Origin: CAZAMP01 sp964486455
Lineage (GTDB): Bacteria; Eisenbacteria; RBG-16-71-46; CAZAMP01
NCBI GenBank assembly: GCA_964486455.1
Contig: CAZAMP010000006.1
Location: 1 to 64,000 of the forward strand
Reading direction: 5' to 3'
Length of the DNA stretch: 64,000 bases
Shown: positions 1-9,715 of the stretch, piece after piece
How the letters are laid out: every line of letters begins with the position of its first letter
Position numbering within the stretch: position 1 is the first letter of the stretch
Notes under the pieces: model-generated
Told to the model about the DNA's origin: nothing
The model's database searches: none
What the model saw: only the letters and a program-made list of their open reading frames with translations
Translations under genes and position numbers: made by a program

Positions 1-400
1 GTCAGGACAGATAGACGTCGTCCGCGCGGATATCTCCGGCGTCCGTGGCGCAATCGGGCCGGACGCCACTCTAAAGGTCATCCTGGAGACGGCCCTCCTC
101 ACGGAGGACGAGAAGCGCTCGGCGGCCGCGATCGCCGTCGAATGCGGCGCCGATTTCGTGAAGACCTCCACCGGTTTCGGGCCGGGCGGCGCGACGATTG
201 CCGACGTGCGCCTGCTTGCCGAGACGGTCGGTGATGCCGCTCGGGTCAAGGCCTCAGGCGGGATCCGAGACCTAGACACCGCGCGCGGGATGGTTGATGC
301 CGGGGCCCGGCGCCTCGGGACGAGCTCGAGCGTGGCCATCGCGCGCGCCGAGCGCCTGGGCGGAGCAGCGCCCCGAAATCCATTGCAGGCCGTCACATAA
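1..400 (+). CDS. deoC: Deoxyribose-phosphate aldolase, C-terminal part
   Basis: The gene is cut by the window start; about 132 C-terminal residues are visible. DeoC cleaves 2-deoxyribose-5-phosphate to acetaldehyde and glyceraldehyde-3-phosphate in cytosolic deoxynucleoside catabolism. The visible part holds the family signatures KVILETALLT, GADFVKTSTGF and VKASGGIR. The lysine of VKTSTGF is the Schiff-base residue of the family and the lysine of VKASGGIR is the second active-site lysine. The true 5' end lies upstream of the window, in frame with base 2; the GTG at 158 is an internal valine. The next gene starts about 70 nt downstream and is functionally unrelated. Confidence 0.93.
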   Translation, partial: SGQIDVVRADISGVRGAIGPDATLKVILETALLTEDEKRSAAAIAVECGADFVKTSTGFGPGGATIADVRLLAETVGDAARVKASGGIRDLDTARGMVDAGARRLGTSSSVAIARAERLGGAAPRNPLQAVT

Positions 401-469
401 CCGCCTAGACTCCGGTCACAGAACGCTCAGACCCCAACCGACGTTACCAGAACAACTTGAGGCAGAGGG

Positions 470-3370
470 GTGATGATCCGCCCGCGTATTCTCCCTGTCA
501 TCGCGCTCGCTCCCTTGCTCTTCGTGGCCGCCGCTCTCGTGGCGTCCGCGGCCTATGCGGAGGGCACGGGCATCCTGCGTGGCACGGTCCGAGCCGCCGA
601 CACGAACGAGCCGCTCCCGTTCGCCAACGTCTCCCTGCTCGGTACAAACCGAGGTGCCGCTACCGAGGAAGACGGAAGCTTCACGGTCTATCTGGTTCCC
701 ATCGGCACGTACACCGTTCAGGTCTCCTATATGGGCTACGACCCGATACAGACGCCCGACGTCGCGATCGCGGAGGATCGGACCACGGAGGTCGCGATCG
801 AGCTCCAGCCGTCGGTGGCGGCGACCGTCGGCGAGATCACCGTGTACGGAGACCGCCCGCTCGTCGACGTGCGCAACACCTCATCCATCAAGAGCCTTTC
901 CTCCCAGGATATCGAGGACCTGACGATCGATCCGACACTCGAATCCGTGATCGGGCAACAGGCGGGCGTGACGGTCCAGGACGGCGAAATCCACATCCGA
1001 GGTGGCCGGGCGGACGAAACGCTCATCGTGGTGGATGGGGTCGCGCTCAGGGACGTTGCCGGCGGCGAGGCGCTTTCGAACGCGGTCAGCGCGACGTCGG
1101 TCGCCGAGATGAACATTCTGAAGGGCGGCTGGGACGCAAAATACGGCCAGGCCATCAGCGGGATCATCGAGGCGACCATCAAGGAAGGAACGCGGCGCTT
1201 TCATGGCCGAGTCAGCTACATGACCGACGCCTACCTCGGCAATGAAAACCTCGACTACTTCAACTTTCAGCTGGAAGGGCCGAACCCGATCTTCACGCCC
1301 ATCGCGAAGATCTTCGGTCTCGACAAGGCCCAGGCGGCAACGTTCCATCTGGATCTGGCAACCGAGCTGAGCGACACGTATCTGCCCAGCATCCGAGACC
1401 TCGGCACCGGCGCGCGGCTTCGCTCAGGCTATCGCGGCTCTCTCTTCGGAGACAGCTTCGAATACGGATCGTTCTTCGCGCCGAGAGGTGACAACAACTG
1501 GCGCGTGACGATCAAGTCCAGCTGGACGTTTCACCCCCAGCACAAGGTGAGCGGGACGTTCATCAAGTCGATCGGCTTGAGCGGTCTGTTTCAGGCTCAC
1601 GACATCGGCGACATCAATCGCAACATTACATCGTATCCATGGGCGTGGAGTCGCCGATTGGACCATCACTACACGGTCGCCGAGGACATCTACCTCTTGT
1701 CCCTCCAGTGGCGACACACACTGTCGGATGAGATGTATCACCGACTCCTCTTCAAATCGCGCTTCAACTCGGTGCACCGGGACGTCGCGGGAAAGCACTG
1801 GAGCGAGTACGAAGAACCGGATGAAGGCGGCGCGCAGGAATCCGGGCTGGGACATCCGTACTTCGTGGACACCGGCGATGCTTCCGACTACCGGGACCGG
1901 TACGCGGACCTCTACGGTCTGGACTGGGAGCTTGTTCGCGAGACCGAACATCACAACATCTCCGTCGGTATCGAGGGCACATACGAGGACGTTCAATACT
2001 TCAGCCTCGACGCGGCTTCGGTCGGCGAGGAGAAGCCGCTCGGCGACGAATACGACCTCTTCCATGTCTATCCGTCCACCGGGAGCTTCTACATTCAGGA
2101 CCGCATGGAATACCCGGGGATCAACCTCAAGATCGGGCTTCGCGGCGACGTCTTCTTCCCCGGCGAGGGCATCGAGAAGCTGTACGACAATGCGGATCGT
2201 CCGGGGTTCGACGAAGTGACCCGCCAGGAGTTCATGGATCGAACGCACGGAATGTTCGGGCGTCGCTACAAGATGCGCTGGAGCCCCCGCCTGGCCGTGA
2301 GCCATCCGATCAGCGATCGGAGTCACATCTTCTTCAACTACGGCCGATTCACCCAGTGGCCCACGTATTTCTACATGTATGCGAAGACAGGCTCCATCTC
2401 GAGCGAGGAGTTCCCGCAGGTCGGCAACCCGAATCTCGATCCCGAGGTTTCCGCGCAATACGAGTTCGGCGCGGGCCACAAGTTCACCGAGCGCTTCTCG
2501 CTCAGGGCGACAATCTTCTACAAAGACATCTACGACTACCCGACCGCGGAGGAAACGACGGTCGGCATCAGGACGACGCGGCGTCAGACGTTCTTCGTGT
2601 ACCGAAATCTCGACTACGCGAGATCGCGCGGCCTGGAGATCGAGCTGCAGAAGCGGCGCTTTCGCCACACGTGGTATTCGTTCGGGTACTCGTACTCCGT
2701 CGCCACGGGAAAATCAGGAGATCCCAACAACCTGAAGCTGATCCAGTCGCTCGGAGGTGACGCGCGCGAAACGCCGCTCGACGAGCAGTTCATGTGGTGG
2801 AACCGCCCCCACAAGCTCACGCTGTCCGCCGGATATGAAGTGGGCGGCGACCAGACGCCGCCGCGTCTTTTCGGGGTGCGACTGCCCCGAGACTGGAAAC
2901 TCAGCCTCTACTGGATGCTCCAGAGCGGTGAGGCTTATTCCCCGCAGACACCTCATGGAGGCGAAGCGGGCAAGGAGTATTCAAAGAACGCTCCGCTCGA
3001 CGCCGTCATGGACATCAACTTCAGCAAGCGGTTCAGAGTCGGGGGAAGCAAGTTCACCCTATCGCTTCAGGGACGGAACATAACGAATCACCGGACCGTG
3101 CTCGACGTCGACCCGTCCACCGGCCTCCCATGGCGGGCGGGCGCCGGCCAGAACTGGGAAGCCTCGAGCAACCCCCAAACGCTTCTGTTAACCGACTACA
3201 TCACACGCGAGACAAACGTCGATCCAACGGAGTTCGTGTTCGTAGCAGGTTCCCCCTACCGGATCACGGACATCAACAACTCCGTCATCCGCGCCCTCAC
3301 ACAAACGGCCAATCCCGCCTACGTCGCCGCGCCAAGAACGATCCGCGTAGGGCTTTCCTATGACTGGTAG
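470..3370 (+). CDS. TonB-dependent receptor with N-terminal carboxypeptidase-regulatory-like domain
   Basis: 966 residues starting at GTG 470 (or the next codon, ATG 473), with GAGG about 7-10 nt upstream. Residues 1-33 form a signal peptide ending near AYA-EG. Residues about 35-115 are a CarboxypepD_reg-like beta-sandwich (GTVRAADTNEPLPFANV, then GTYTVQVSYMGY). Residues about 125-235 are a plug domain (IRGGRADETLIVVDGV). The rest is a beta-barrel ending in the aromatic residues SYDW. This architecture matches outer-membrane receptors of the SusC/CirA type that import large or scarce ligands using TonB energy. The substrate cannot be read from sequence. It is the first gene of an operon and overlaps the PorV-like gene by 11 nt. 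No SusD partner is present. Confidence 0.88.
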   Translation: MMIRPRILPVIALAPLLFVAAALVASAAYAEGTGILRGTVRAADTNEPLPFANVSLLGTNRGAATEEDGSFTVYLVPIGTYTVQVSYMGYDPIQTPDVAIAEDRTTEVAIELQPSVAATVGEITVYGDRPLVDVRNTSSIKSLSSQDIEDLTIDPTLESVIGQQAGVTVQDGEIHIRGGRADETLIVVDGVALRDVAGGEALSNAVSATSVAEMNILKGGWDAKYGQAISGIIEATIKEGTRRFHGRVSYMTDAYLGNENLDYFNFQLEGPNPIFTPIAKIFGLDKAQAATFHLDLATELSDTYLPSIRDLGTGARLRSGYRGSLFGDSFEYGSFFAPRGDNNWRVTIKSSWTFHPQHKVSGTFIKSIGLSGLFQAHDIGDINRNITSYPWAWSRRLDHHYTVAEDIYLLSLQWRHTLSDEMYHRLLFKSRFNSVHRDVAGKHWSEYEEPDEGGAQESGLGHPYFVDTGDASDYRDRYADLYGLDWELVRETEHHNISVGIEGTYEDVQYFSLDAASVGEEKPLGDEYDLFHVYPSTGSFYIQDRMEYPGINLKIGLRGDVFFPGEGIEKLYDNADRPGFDEVTRQEFMDRTHGMFGRRYKMRWSPRLAVSHPISDRSHIFFNYGRFTQWPTYFYMYAKTGSISSEEFPQVGNPNLDPEVSAQYEFGAGHKFTERFSLRATIFYKDIYDYPTAEETTVGIRTTRRQTFFVYRNLDYARSRGLEIELQKRRFRHTWYSFGYSYSVATGKSGDPNNLKLIQSLGGDARETPLDEQFMWWNRPHKLTLSAGYEVGGDQTPPRLFGVRLPRDWKLSLYWMLQSGEAYSPQTPHGGEAGKEYSKNAPLDAVMDINFSKRFRVGGSKFTLSLQGRNITNHRTVLDVDPSTGLPWRAGAGQNWEASSNPQTLLLTDYITRETNVDPTEFVFVAGSPYRITDINNSVIRALTQTANPAYVAAPRTIRVGLSYDW

Positions 3371-4355
3371 AGGGCTCGTCATACTGGCGGCCTTGACCGC
3401 CCTGGTCGCGTTCGCGGAAGCCGATGCGGAAACCCGACTCGGCGGGCAGCGTGCGGGCACGAGTTCCGCCACGTTCCTCAAGATCGCCGTCGACCCGCGG
3501 GCGGCCGCTCTCGGCGGCGCCTCGGTCGCCGTTGCCGAGGGTATCGCCTCCCTATCAACGAACCCGGCATGCCTCACGACACTCCGCGATCCCGAGGTCA
3601 TGTTCGCCTACGTGGAGTGGCCCGGCGACGTCGACTACACCTACTTCGCGGTCGGCAACCACTCACTCAGGCTCCGCGGGACGATCGGACTTCAGCTCGG
3701 GTACCTGGGCACGGTGATGGAGGAAACAACCGAAGAGCGGCCGTACGGCACCGGCAGGAACTTCGGATTTCGCGACTGGTTCCTCGGCGTGAGCTACGCG
3801 CGGCAGTTCACGGACAATCTCTCGTTCGGGATCACGGGTCGCTACGTTCGCGAGGATCTGGCAACCGAGGTCGGCGGCCCGTCCATGCACAACTGGCTCC
3901 TGGACGCCGGCACGCTCTATTTCATCGATTTCCTCCAGACGCGGCTGGCATTCGCTATCCAATCGTTCGGACCCGAATTCGAACCGAGCGGCGACTACAT
4001 CAGCAACATCACGGACGCGCCGACGAGCTATCAGGCGTTCGCTCCGCCGACCGTATTTCGCTTGGGTGTCGGCGCGACGCCGGTCACCAAAGACGAGTAC
4101 ACGCTGAGCACGACGCTCGAAATGAACAACTACTCGGACAGCCCCGAGACGATCAAAATGGGTACGGAGTTTTCGTATCAAGGCAAGTACCACCTCAGGG
4201 CCGGATACGACGTCTACGCCGACGCGATGAAGCTGTCGCTCGGCATAGGTGTCCACACGCAGTTCGGCTTCAGCGAGGGCGACGTGGACTACGCGTTCAC
4301 CGACGCCGGCCCGCTCGGAGAGGTTCATCGATTTGCGATTCGACTCACGTTCTAG
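3360..4355 (+). CDS. PorV/PorQ-family outer-membrane barrel protein
   Basis: 331 residues with a signal peptide (about 1-22). It carries the family opening AGTSSATFLKIAVDPRAAAL followed by GGASVA and LSTNPA, then a beta-barrel ending in RFAIRLTF with a terminal Phe. PorV-like proteins are outer-membrane barrels of the FadL fold. In Bacteroidota PorV carries type IX secretion cargo to the attachment site, but most members outside that phylum have unknown roles. It overlaps the TonB receptor upstream by 11 nt and the following lipoprotein's start by about 23 nt, so the three are almost certainly co-translated. Family call firm; type IX role inferred. Confidence 0.82.
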   Translation: MTGRGLVILAALTALVAFAEADAETRLGGQRAGTSSATFLKIAVDPRAAALGGASVAVAEGIASLSTNPACLTTLRDPEVMFAYVEWPGDVDYTYFAVGNHSLRLRGTIGLQLGYLGTVMEETTEERPYGTGRNFGFRDWFLGVSYARQFTDNLSFGITGRYVREDLATEVGGPSMHNWLLDAGTLYFIDFLQTRLAFAIQSFGPEFEPSGDYISNITDAPTSYQAFAPPTVFRLGVGATPVTKDEYTLSTTLEMNNYSDSPETIKMGTEFSYQGKYHLRAGYDVYADAMKLSLGIGVHTQFGFSEGDVDYAFTDAGPLGEVHRFAIRLTF

Positions 4356-5994
4356 ACATCTGTCGAAGCGCGTTCTCGCGCTGTCGGCCTTCGCGCTAAC
4401 GGCGATCGCGTGCGCGGATCGGTTCGAGCTCCCGCCCGCACCGGAAGGCCGGGTACCCCAGGCGGGGGCCTACAACTGGAAGATCAACTGGAACGGCGTG
4501 GGCCCCATCTCGGACATGCTGCTGCAAGGTGGTGTGCTCTACGTCATCACCGAAGTCGATGGCACACCCGTCGTGCGGGCCTACCGTCCAGGCGCGACGG
4601 ACCCGACGCTCAGCCCCTTCAGCGGGACATTCGACGGACTACGCCTGCCGTTGGCCCTTGCCTCCGGTCTCTACGGGGACCAGCGATATCTCTACGTGGC
4701 CGATGCGCGAGGGGCGGAGGACCTCGATCTCTTGCAGGACTGCGGCGAGGGCCTTTCGGGGTGCAGCATGCGCTTTGAGACGGTCGCCGGAGGTTCGCCG
4801 AATGAGATCAAGTCGCGGGTGATCCCGGCGCTCGAGGACACCACCGTCATTCGCTACGGCTACCGCATCGACGCGCTGGCCGACGGCGCCCGTTCATCCG
4901 TTCTCTTTGGCTCGGCCCACGGACATATCGGCATCTATCTCGAGGTGCAGGACAGTCTCTTGAAGGCGTTGCGAACCGACGGCTTCCCAGCAGACTCTCT
5001 CGCCTTCGCCTTTGGCGACTGGCACGAGATCGAGATCGTCTACGACCACGCGGAAGCCGTCTACGCCGTGAGCGTGAACGGCGACCTGCTCGGCGACGAG
5101 ATCCCCGTTTATCATCCCCTTCTCGCCCCGATCGAGCGCATCGGGCTCCGGCATTCCGCCGACGAATCATCCGGGGCGATCGACGAGCTGGTTATCACCT
5201 ACCCCAACCCCGACCAGGAACTCGGCGCGCCGGCCGCGCCGCGCCCGGACAGTCTGCTTCTCCTCCACCTCGCCTTCGAGAACGATGCGGAAATCGAGGA
5301 CGGATGGGAGACGGGACCGTTCTTTCGCACGGAACCCTCCCCTATCGTCTACCGCTACCTGGCCAGAGAGGATGGTGGACCGATCCAGTCGTTCACGAAT
5401 CCCAAGTGGAGGAGCATCGGAGGGATAACCGTCGACTCCGATCTCACCCTCTACATCGCCGTCCAGGTCCCCGACCCGTCAGACCCGTCGGGCGTCGTCT
5501 TGCGCGGAGAGGTCCATCGCTTCGGCCGCACGGGAGACCCGATGGATCCTCTCTCAGAAAGCGGAACGGGCCTGGGCTTCGTGGTCGACCCGTTGGACCT
5601 CTACTTCGACACCGAAGACCTGTTGGTCGTGGATCGATCGCAGGGCCGCGTCGCGAAGCTCGACATCGACCTTCCGAACACCGGCCTCTTCCAGATCCCG
5701 CCGCTCGGCTCGCCGGAGGCGCTGTTCGCGAATCCAGCAGACGTCGTCAGCGACGTAAACCGCTACATCTACGTCGCGGACACCGACAATCACCGCGTTC
5801 TCCGCTTCGACCCCAGTGGAGCGTTCGCCGATACGGTCCTGTCCCTCACGTTCCCAGACGACGACGGCGTCGGAGAGATACTCTCGCCGTTCGCCATCGA
5901 GGCCGACGAGGACGAGGTCTGGATCGCCGACCGGGCCGGCGGCCGCGTCGTCATCCTGAAGTACGTGGGGCAGGTTTCGGGAGGGAGCGAATGA
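4333..5994 (+). CDS. Exported lipoprotein with LamG-like and NHL-repeat domains
   Basis: 553 residues if started at TTG 4333, which has GGAGAGG nine nt upstream. No in-frame ATG lies closer; an upstream ATG at 4249 would give a long arginine/serine-rich leader and is rejected. The N-terminus is basic, then hydrophobic, then TAIAC with Cys27 as the probable lipidation site. The alanine at -3 makes the lipobox slightly unusual. Residues about 150-300 look like a LamG / concanavalin-like sandwich (FGDWHEIEIVY, IGLRHS, GAIDELVITYPNP). The C-terminal 200 residues hold NHL-type propeller repeats (YIYVADTDNHRVLRFDPSG, DEVWIADRAGGRVVIL). Ligand unknown. It overlaps both neighbours. Confidence 0.72.
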   Translation: MRFDSRSRHLSKRVLALSAFALTAIACADRFELPPAPEGRVPQAGAYNWKINWNGVGPISDMLLQGGVLYVITEVDGTPVVRAYRPGATDPTLSPFSGTFDGLRLPLALASGLYGDQRYLYVADARGAEDLDLLQDCGEGLSGCSMRFETVAGGSPNEIKSRVIPALEDTTVIRYGYRIDALADGARSSVLFGSAHGHIGIYLEVQDSLLKALRTDGFPADSLAFAFGDWHEIEIVYDHAEAVYAVSVNGDLLGDEIPVYHPLLAPIERIGLRHSADESSGAIDELVITYPNPDQELGAPAAPRPDSLLLLHLAFENDAEIEDGWETGPFFRTEPSPIVYRYLAREDGGPIQSFTNPKWRSIGGITVDSDLTLYIAVQVPDPSDPSGVVLRGEVHRFGRTGDPMDPLSESGTGLGFVVDPLDLYFDTEDLLVVDRSQGRVAKLDIDLPNTGLFQIPPLGSPEALFANPADVVSDVNRYIYVADTDNHRVLRFDPSGAFADTVLSLTFPDDDGVGEILSPFAIEADEDEVWIADRAGGRVVILKYVGQVSGGSE

Positions 5995-7994
5995 TGCCGC
6001 GGCGGACCCGCATCCAAACGACGTTCTTCGCCGTCGTCGCTTCGATCGCGGCGGCGCAGGCGACCGTCCTTCCTGCGTCAGCGCAGACCGTTCCGTTCTT
6101 CGAGCGCACGACGACGGCCGGAAACGTTGAGCTCACCGTGACCAACTACGGCCGGTTCGGAAACGACTTCCGCAGCCGGGCATCATCCTTCGTCTATCCC
6201 GCCCGCAGCGGTCACGAGCACATGACGCGCGGAGGACTCTGGATCGGCGGACTCATTGAGAACGATGAGGGTGGAGTCGACACTCTCGTCACGACATCGG
6301 TGCTGGACGCTTACGAGGGATCTTCGCTTGGCGCCGGCGCCGAGTTCACCCCCCGCGTCGACGCGTCGTGGCCTCCGCTCACCTACATCCGCGAGCGATC
6401 CGCCCTCCCCAACCATCCGTCGTGGGATGCGGAGGCTCTGGCCGACCAGGAGCTTCTCGCGGTGTTCGATGATGCCGTTCCGATCGGGAACCAAGGCGAC
6501 GCCGACCCGCACGTGCCGCTGGGCGTTCATGTAAAACAAGACGTTCTCGTCTGGGGCTTCGAACCGTTCGATGCCATCGTCTTCGTCAACTACGAGATCA
6601 CGAATCTCGATCCCTCGCGGGATATCCAAGATGTATACGTCGCGTTCTATTCGGAGCTGGCCACGGGCGACAAAGATGCCACGACGCGTTGGCCGCCCGG
6701 TGGGCAGTGGTACGGCGCGAAAGACATCGGGTTTGTCGACTCGCTCAGGCTCGTCACCGAGCGGCGCGTGGTCCACGACGACATCTTCGCGCCGTCGTGG
6801 TGCGGCGTACAAATGCTGGGCGCGTCACCCGGTGAGATCGAGGATCGTTCGTTCACGTTCAGATGGTGGGATTGGAATCCATCATCGAACAGCCGCGATA
6901 CGGACATGGAGCGCTATGAGCTCCTGCGGGGCGGGACGATCGATTCCACGAACGCGAACGAAGCCGCGAGCGGACAGGATCCCGCCGTCCTTCTCTCAGT
7001 CGGCCCCTTCGGCACACTCGGCGCGAACCAAGCCAACAGCATCAAGGTCTCCGTGGCGTTCGTCGGCGGAGCGAACTTTGCCGACCTGGTGGAGAATGGG
7101 AATCACGCGCTGGGAGCCTATCGAAAGGGCTTCCGAATCCCCGTTCCACCTCCGCCTCCGCGCTACCTCCTCCAGCCCGGGCCTCACGAAATCACGATCC
7201 GCTGGGAGAACTCGCCGGAGCTCGCGATAGATCCCGAGACGGATTCGCAGGATTTCGAAGGCTACCGCATCTACATGAGCCGAAGCGGCGTCTCGGATGA
7301 GTTCGAGCTCCTCAAGGAAGCCGACATCGTCGATGAGTATGAGTTTCCACCCGATGACAGCCAGGAGGACATTCGCTTCAACACGGGGCTGGGATCGCTC
7401 ATCGCCGATGATCCGGTCACGATCGTGGATGGTGAGGACACGCTGACCTACATGTACAAGTACGTCGTCCGCAACGTGCGCGACGGATTCACCTACTGGA
7501 CCGCGATCACCGCATTCGACCGGGGAGCGCTCGAGATCGGGCCGTTGGAGAGCGGCTTGGGGCTCACGCGAAAGATGACCATACCGGGTTCCACGCCGTC
7601 CATCGGTGTGGGGGCCGATTCGAAGGTCGGCGTCTTCCCCAATCCGTACCGCGGGGACGCCGCCTGGGACGGCGAGCTGCCTCGCGACCGCTACCTCTGG
7701 TTCACGAATCTACCGCGGCGCTGCAAGATCCGAATTTACACGCTCGCCGGCGACATCGTCGACACGATCGATTTCGACGGTGAGGACTACGACGCTCGAG
7801 ACGTTCGGGGGATCTACGACCCGACGGACCCGCTGCATCCGGAACTCGATCTGCCCGTGCTGCCCGGCGGCATCGCGGCATGGGATCTCATCACCGAGAA
7901 CGACCAGGCCGTCGCGACGGGCCTCTATCTCTTCAGCGTCGAGGATCTCGATACGGGGAACAAGGATCTGGGGCAATTCGTGGTGATCAAGTGA
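5991..7994 (+). CDS. Exported protein with C-terminal type IX-like sorting domain
   Basis: 667 residues from ATG 5991, preceded by GGAGGGAG and overlapping the preceding stop by 4 nt (ATGA). The signal peptide is about residues 1-31 (ending ASAQ). The central region resembles exported beta-rich proteins with Fn3-like segments (PHEITIRWENSPE). The last 120 residues are a FlgD-Ig / type IX-like sorting domain: KVGVFPNPYRG, CKIRIYTLAGDIV, then GLYLFSVED and an end at FVVIK. In Bacteroidota such domains direct export by the type IX system and surface attachment; here that is inference, since no Por/Gld core genes are in the window. No catalytic motif seen. Confidence 0.72.
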   Translation: MMPRRTRIQTTFFAVVASIAAAQATVLPASAQTVPFFERTTTAGNVELTVTNYGRFGNDFRSRASSFVYPARSGHEHMTRGGLWIGGLIENDEGGVDTLVTTSVLDAYEGSSLGAGAEFTPRVDASWPPLTYIRERSALPNHPSWDAEALADQELLAVFDDAVPIGNQGDADPHVPLGVHVKQDVLVWGFEPFDAIVFVNYEITNLDPSRDIQDVYVAFYSELATGDKDATTRWPPGGQWYGAKDIGFVDSLRLVTERRVVHDDIFAPSWCGVQMLGASPGEIEDRSFTFRWWDWNPSSNSRDTDMERYELLRGGTIDSTNANEAASGQDPAVLLSVGPFGTLGANQANSIKVSVAFVGGANFADLVENGNHALGAYRKGFRIPVPPPPPRYLLQPGPHEITIRWENSPELAIDPETDSQDFEGYRIYMSRSGVSDEFELLKEADIVDEYEFPPDDSQEDIRFNTGLGSLIADDPVTIVDGEDTLTYMYKYVVRNVRDGFTYWTAITAFDRGALEIGPLESGLGLTRKMTIPGSTPSIGVGADSKVGVFPNPYRGDAAWDGELPRDRYLWFTNLPRRCKIRIYTLAGDIVDTIDFDGEDYDARDVRGIYDPTDPLHPELDLPVLPGGIAAWDLITENDQAVATGLYLFSVEDLDTGNKDLGQFVVIK

Positions 7995-8005
7995 GGATGA
8001 GGCGG

Positions 8006-9553
8006 ATGACCGTTAGGATGCAAAATCGTCACGGTTCTGTGTGGTCGAATCGTCGCGCCGCGCCGCGGCTGGTGCTGTGCCTGTGTACGATAGCGGCGTT
8101 GCTCCCGTTCGTCGGCTGTGAGGCTCCCCCAGGAACGCCATTAGACAACGTGCCTCCGGAGACCTACCTCTCGATCAGTGGCGCCCAGGTCGACACCACG
8201 CACTACGTCATTCCGCTTCACTGGTGGGGCAGCGACGAGGACGGCGAGATCGCCAAGTACCAATACCGATGGGACGAGCCCTGGGCACCGGATACCAGCG
8301 ATACGGTCGTCCTGATCGAAGACACGCTCTGGGTGGAAACGCGCACGACATCGCGCGATTTCATCGTCCCGGTCCAAGGCACGAACTCGAGTCCGGGCTT
8401 TCTCGTTCGAGCGATCGATGACGCAGGAGAAGCCGACCCATCACCGGGACACCAGCGCTTCTATGTCCGCAATGAGATGCCGACCATTGAGTTCGGGGAA
8501 GACCTCGCTCGCCCCACCCGTTCGCTGCCGGCGGTGACCTTTTCCCTCATCGGAAAGGATGAGGACGGAGGCGAGACGATCGCCGGCTACAGGGTCTGGT
8601 TCGAGGGACAGGACGCGGCGGAAGACGCGTTCATCTATGAGGGCGGGGACAGCGCCCACATCACGCTGCTGCCGGACAATTTCCCCGGCCCGGGAATGCA
8701 AACCGTCTTCATCCAGGCGATGGACGAGGCCGAGACGTTCAGCTCGGACACGCTGAGCCACATGTGGGAGATCATCGATGTCGAAGGCAAGCGTGTGCTC
8801 GTCATCGATCATCACCCCAACGACCATCCCGCCTCTTGGGGTCCGCGGGTCGACGCGTTCTATGCCGAGACCATTGGCGCCTCCGTAGGCTACGAACAAG
8901 TCGTCTTCTGGGATTTCGAATCGGACGGCGCCTTCCGGGCGGCGGGCGAGGTCGAGGTGGCGTTCTCGACATTCGACGCCGTGTTCTGGTACACGGGCGT
9001 CCAGATGAACATCACCAGCGTCACGACCGAGCGGGCCGGCCAGCTCCAGCTCGTGCGGGAGGGGCTCCTGGACTACGTGAGAGACGGCGGCAAGGTCTTT
9101 CTCGAGTGCACGTTCGCCTACGGCAACGGAGGCAACTACGGCGAGCCTTTCGTGCCGACCGTCTGGGATTCGGTAGAGACGTACGAATTTCTGGGGATAC
9201 TCCGACCGTTCCGCAATGCGCGGGGCAACAGCAACTTCGGGATCCGCTCCGGGACCGCAATCAGCGCGAATCCGGAGTGGGGTCTCGAACCGCTCTTGTC
9301 CAAGGCCCGCATGAACTACATCGATTTCGTGCCCCTTCCACCCAATTCCGAAGCCATCGTCTGGGCGCCCCCCGGAACCGTGGAAATCGACAACGACACC
9401 ACCAATCCGTTCGACTACCACTGCGCGTTCTCGCTCCCCATCGGCTCGGCGGGTGGCGAGTTCGTAAGTCTCACGTTTCCACTCGCCCTGGCGAACGCGG
9501 ACACCACGGCCGGTCTCGTTCTCGAGGCGATCGTGGAGCGCTTTCTCGACTAG
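8006..9553 (+). CDS. Lipoprotein with C-terminal class I glutamine amidotransferase-like fold
   Basis: 515 residues from ATG 8006, which has TGAGG nine nt upstream; ATG 7997 and 8018 are alternatives. A hydrophobic stretch ends in LLPFVGC with Cys38 as the likely lipidated residue. Residues about 40-250 contain two Ig/Fn3-like segments. Residues about 260-515 read as a Rossmann-like alpha/beta domain (GKRVLVIDHHPND, DAVFWYTG, LDYVRDGGKVFLECTF), the topology of class I amidotransferase / ThuA-like / DUF4159-like domains. The usual nucleophile elbow cysteine is not evident, so a non-catalytic or carbohydrate-related role is possible. It is the last gene of the operon that starts at 470. Confidence 0.62.
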   Translation: MTVRMQNRHGSVWSNRRAAPRLVLCLCTIAALLPFVGCEAPPGTPLDNVPPETYLSISGAQVDTTHYVIPLHWWGSDEDGEIAKYQYRWDEPWAPDTSDTVVLIEDTLWVETRTTSRDFIVPVQGTNSSPGFLVRAIDDAGEADPSPGHQRFYVRNEMPTIEFGEDLARPTRSLPAVTFSLIGKDEDGGETIAGYRVWFEGQDAAEDAFIYEGGDSAHITLLPDNFPGPGMQTVFIQAMDEAETFSSDTLSHMWEIIDVEGKRVLVIDHHPNDHPASWGPRVDAFYAETIGASVGYEQVVFWDFESDGAFRAAGEVEVAFSTFDAVFWYTGVQMNITSVTTERAGQLQLVREGLLDYVRDGGKVFLECTFAYGNGGNYGEPFVPTVWDSVETYEFLGILRPFRNARGNSNFGIRSGTAISANPEWGLEPLLSKARMNYIDFVPLPPNSEAIVWAPPGTVEIDNDTTNPFDYHCAFSLPIGSAGGEFVSLTFPLALANADTTAGLVLEAIVERFLD

Positions 9554-9578
9554 ATTCCGCCTAGTTCGTCTCACCGGG

Positions 9579-9608
9579 TTGGCAATCTGGCGATCCTTGT
9601 GGTATTAT
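9579..9608 (+). promoter_or_regulatory. Sigma-70-type promoter for the 9716 gene
   Basis: TTGGCA (9579-9584), an 18-nt spacer and TATTAT (9603-9608), each hexamer one mismatch from consensus. It sits in a short AT-rich patch within otherwise GC-rich DNA, directly after the end of the five-gene operon. It predicts a 5' leader of roughly 90-100 nt before the ribosome-binding site GGAGG at 9702. Confidence 0.6.
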
Positions 9609-9715
9609 TGTTGTGGTTACTTGTTTGTTTTCTTACGGTTATGGAAACGCATTCGTCGCACCGCTGTCGGCTCGGCGAACGCTCGGTCCCCAACATCCAG
9701 TGGAGGTTTCCACCC

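Noticed and set aside
1424..2668. 414-residue minus-strand open frame inside the TonB receptor gene
   Set aside because: It is antisense to a gene with clear domains, has no recognised motif, and such long shadow frames are expected from strong GC bias at third codon positions. The same applies to the frames at 8441-9574 and 13163-14356 on the minus strand.
5304..5990. Upstream extension of the 5991 gene
   Set aside because: It is arginine-rich shadow sequence in another frame of the NHL lipoprotein gene; the signal peptide and ribosome-binding site fix the start at 5991.
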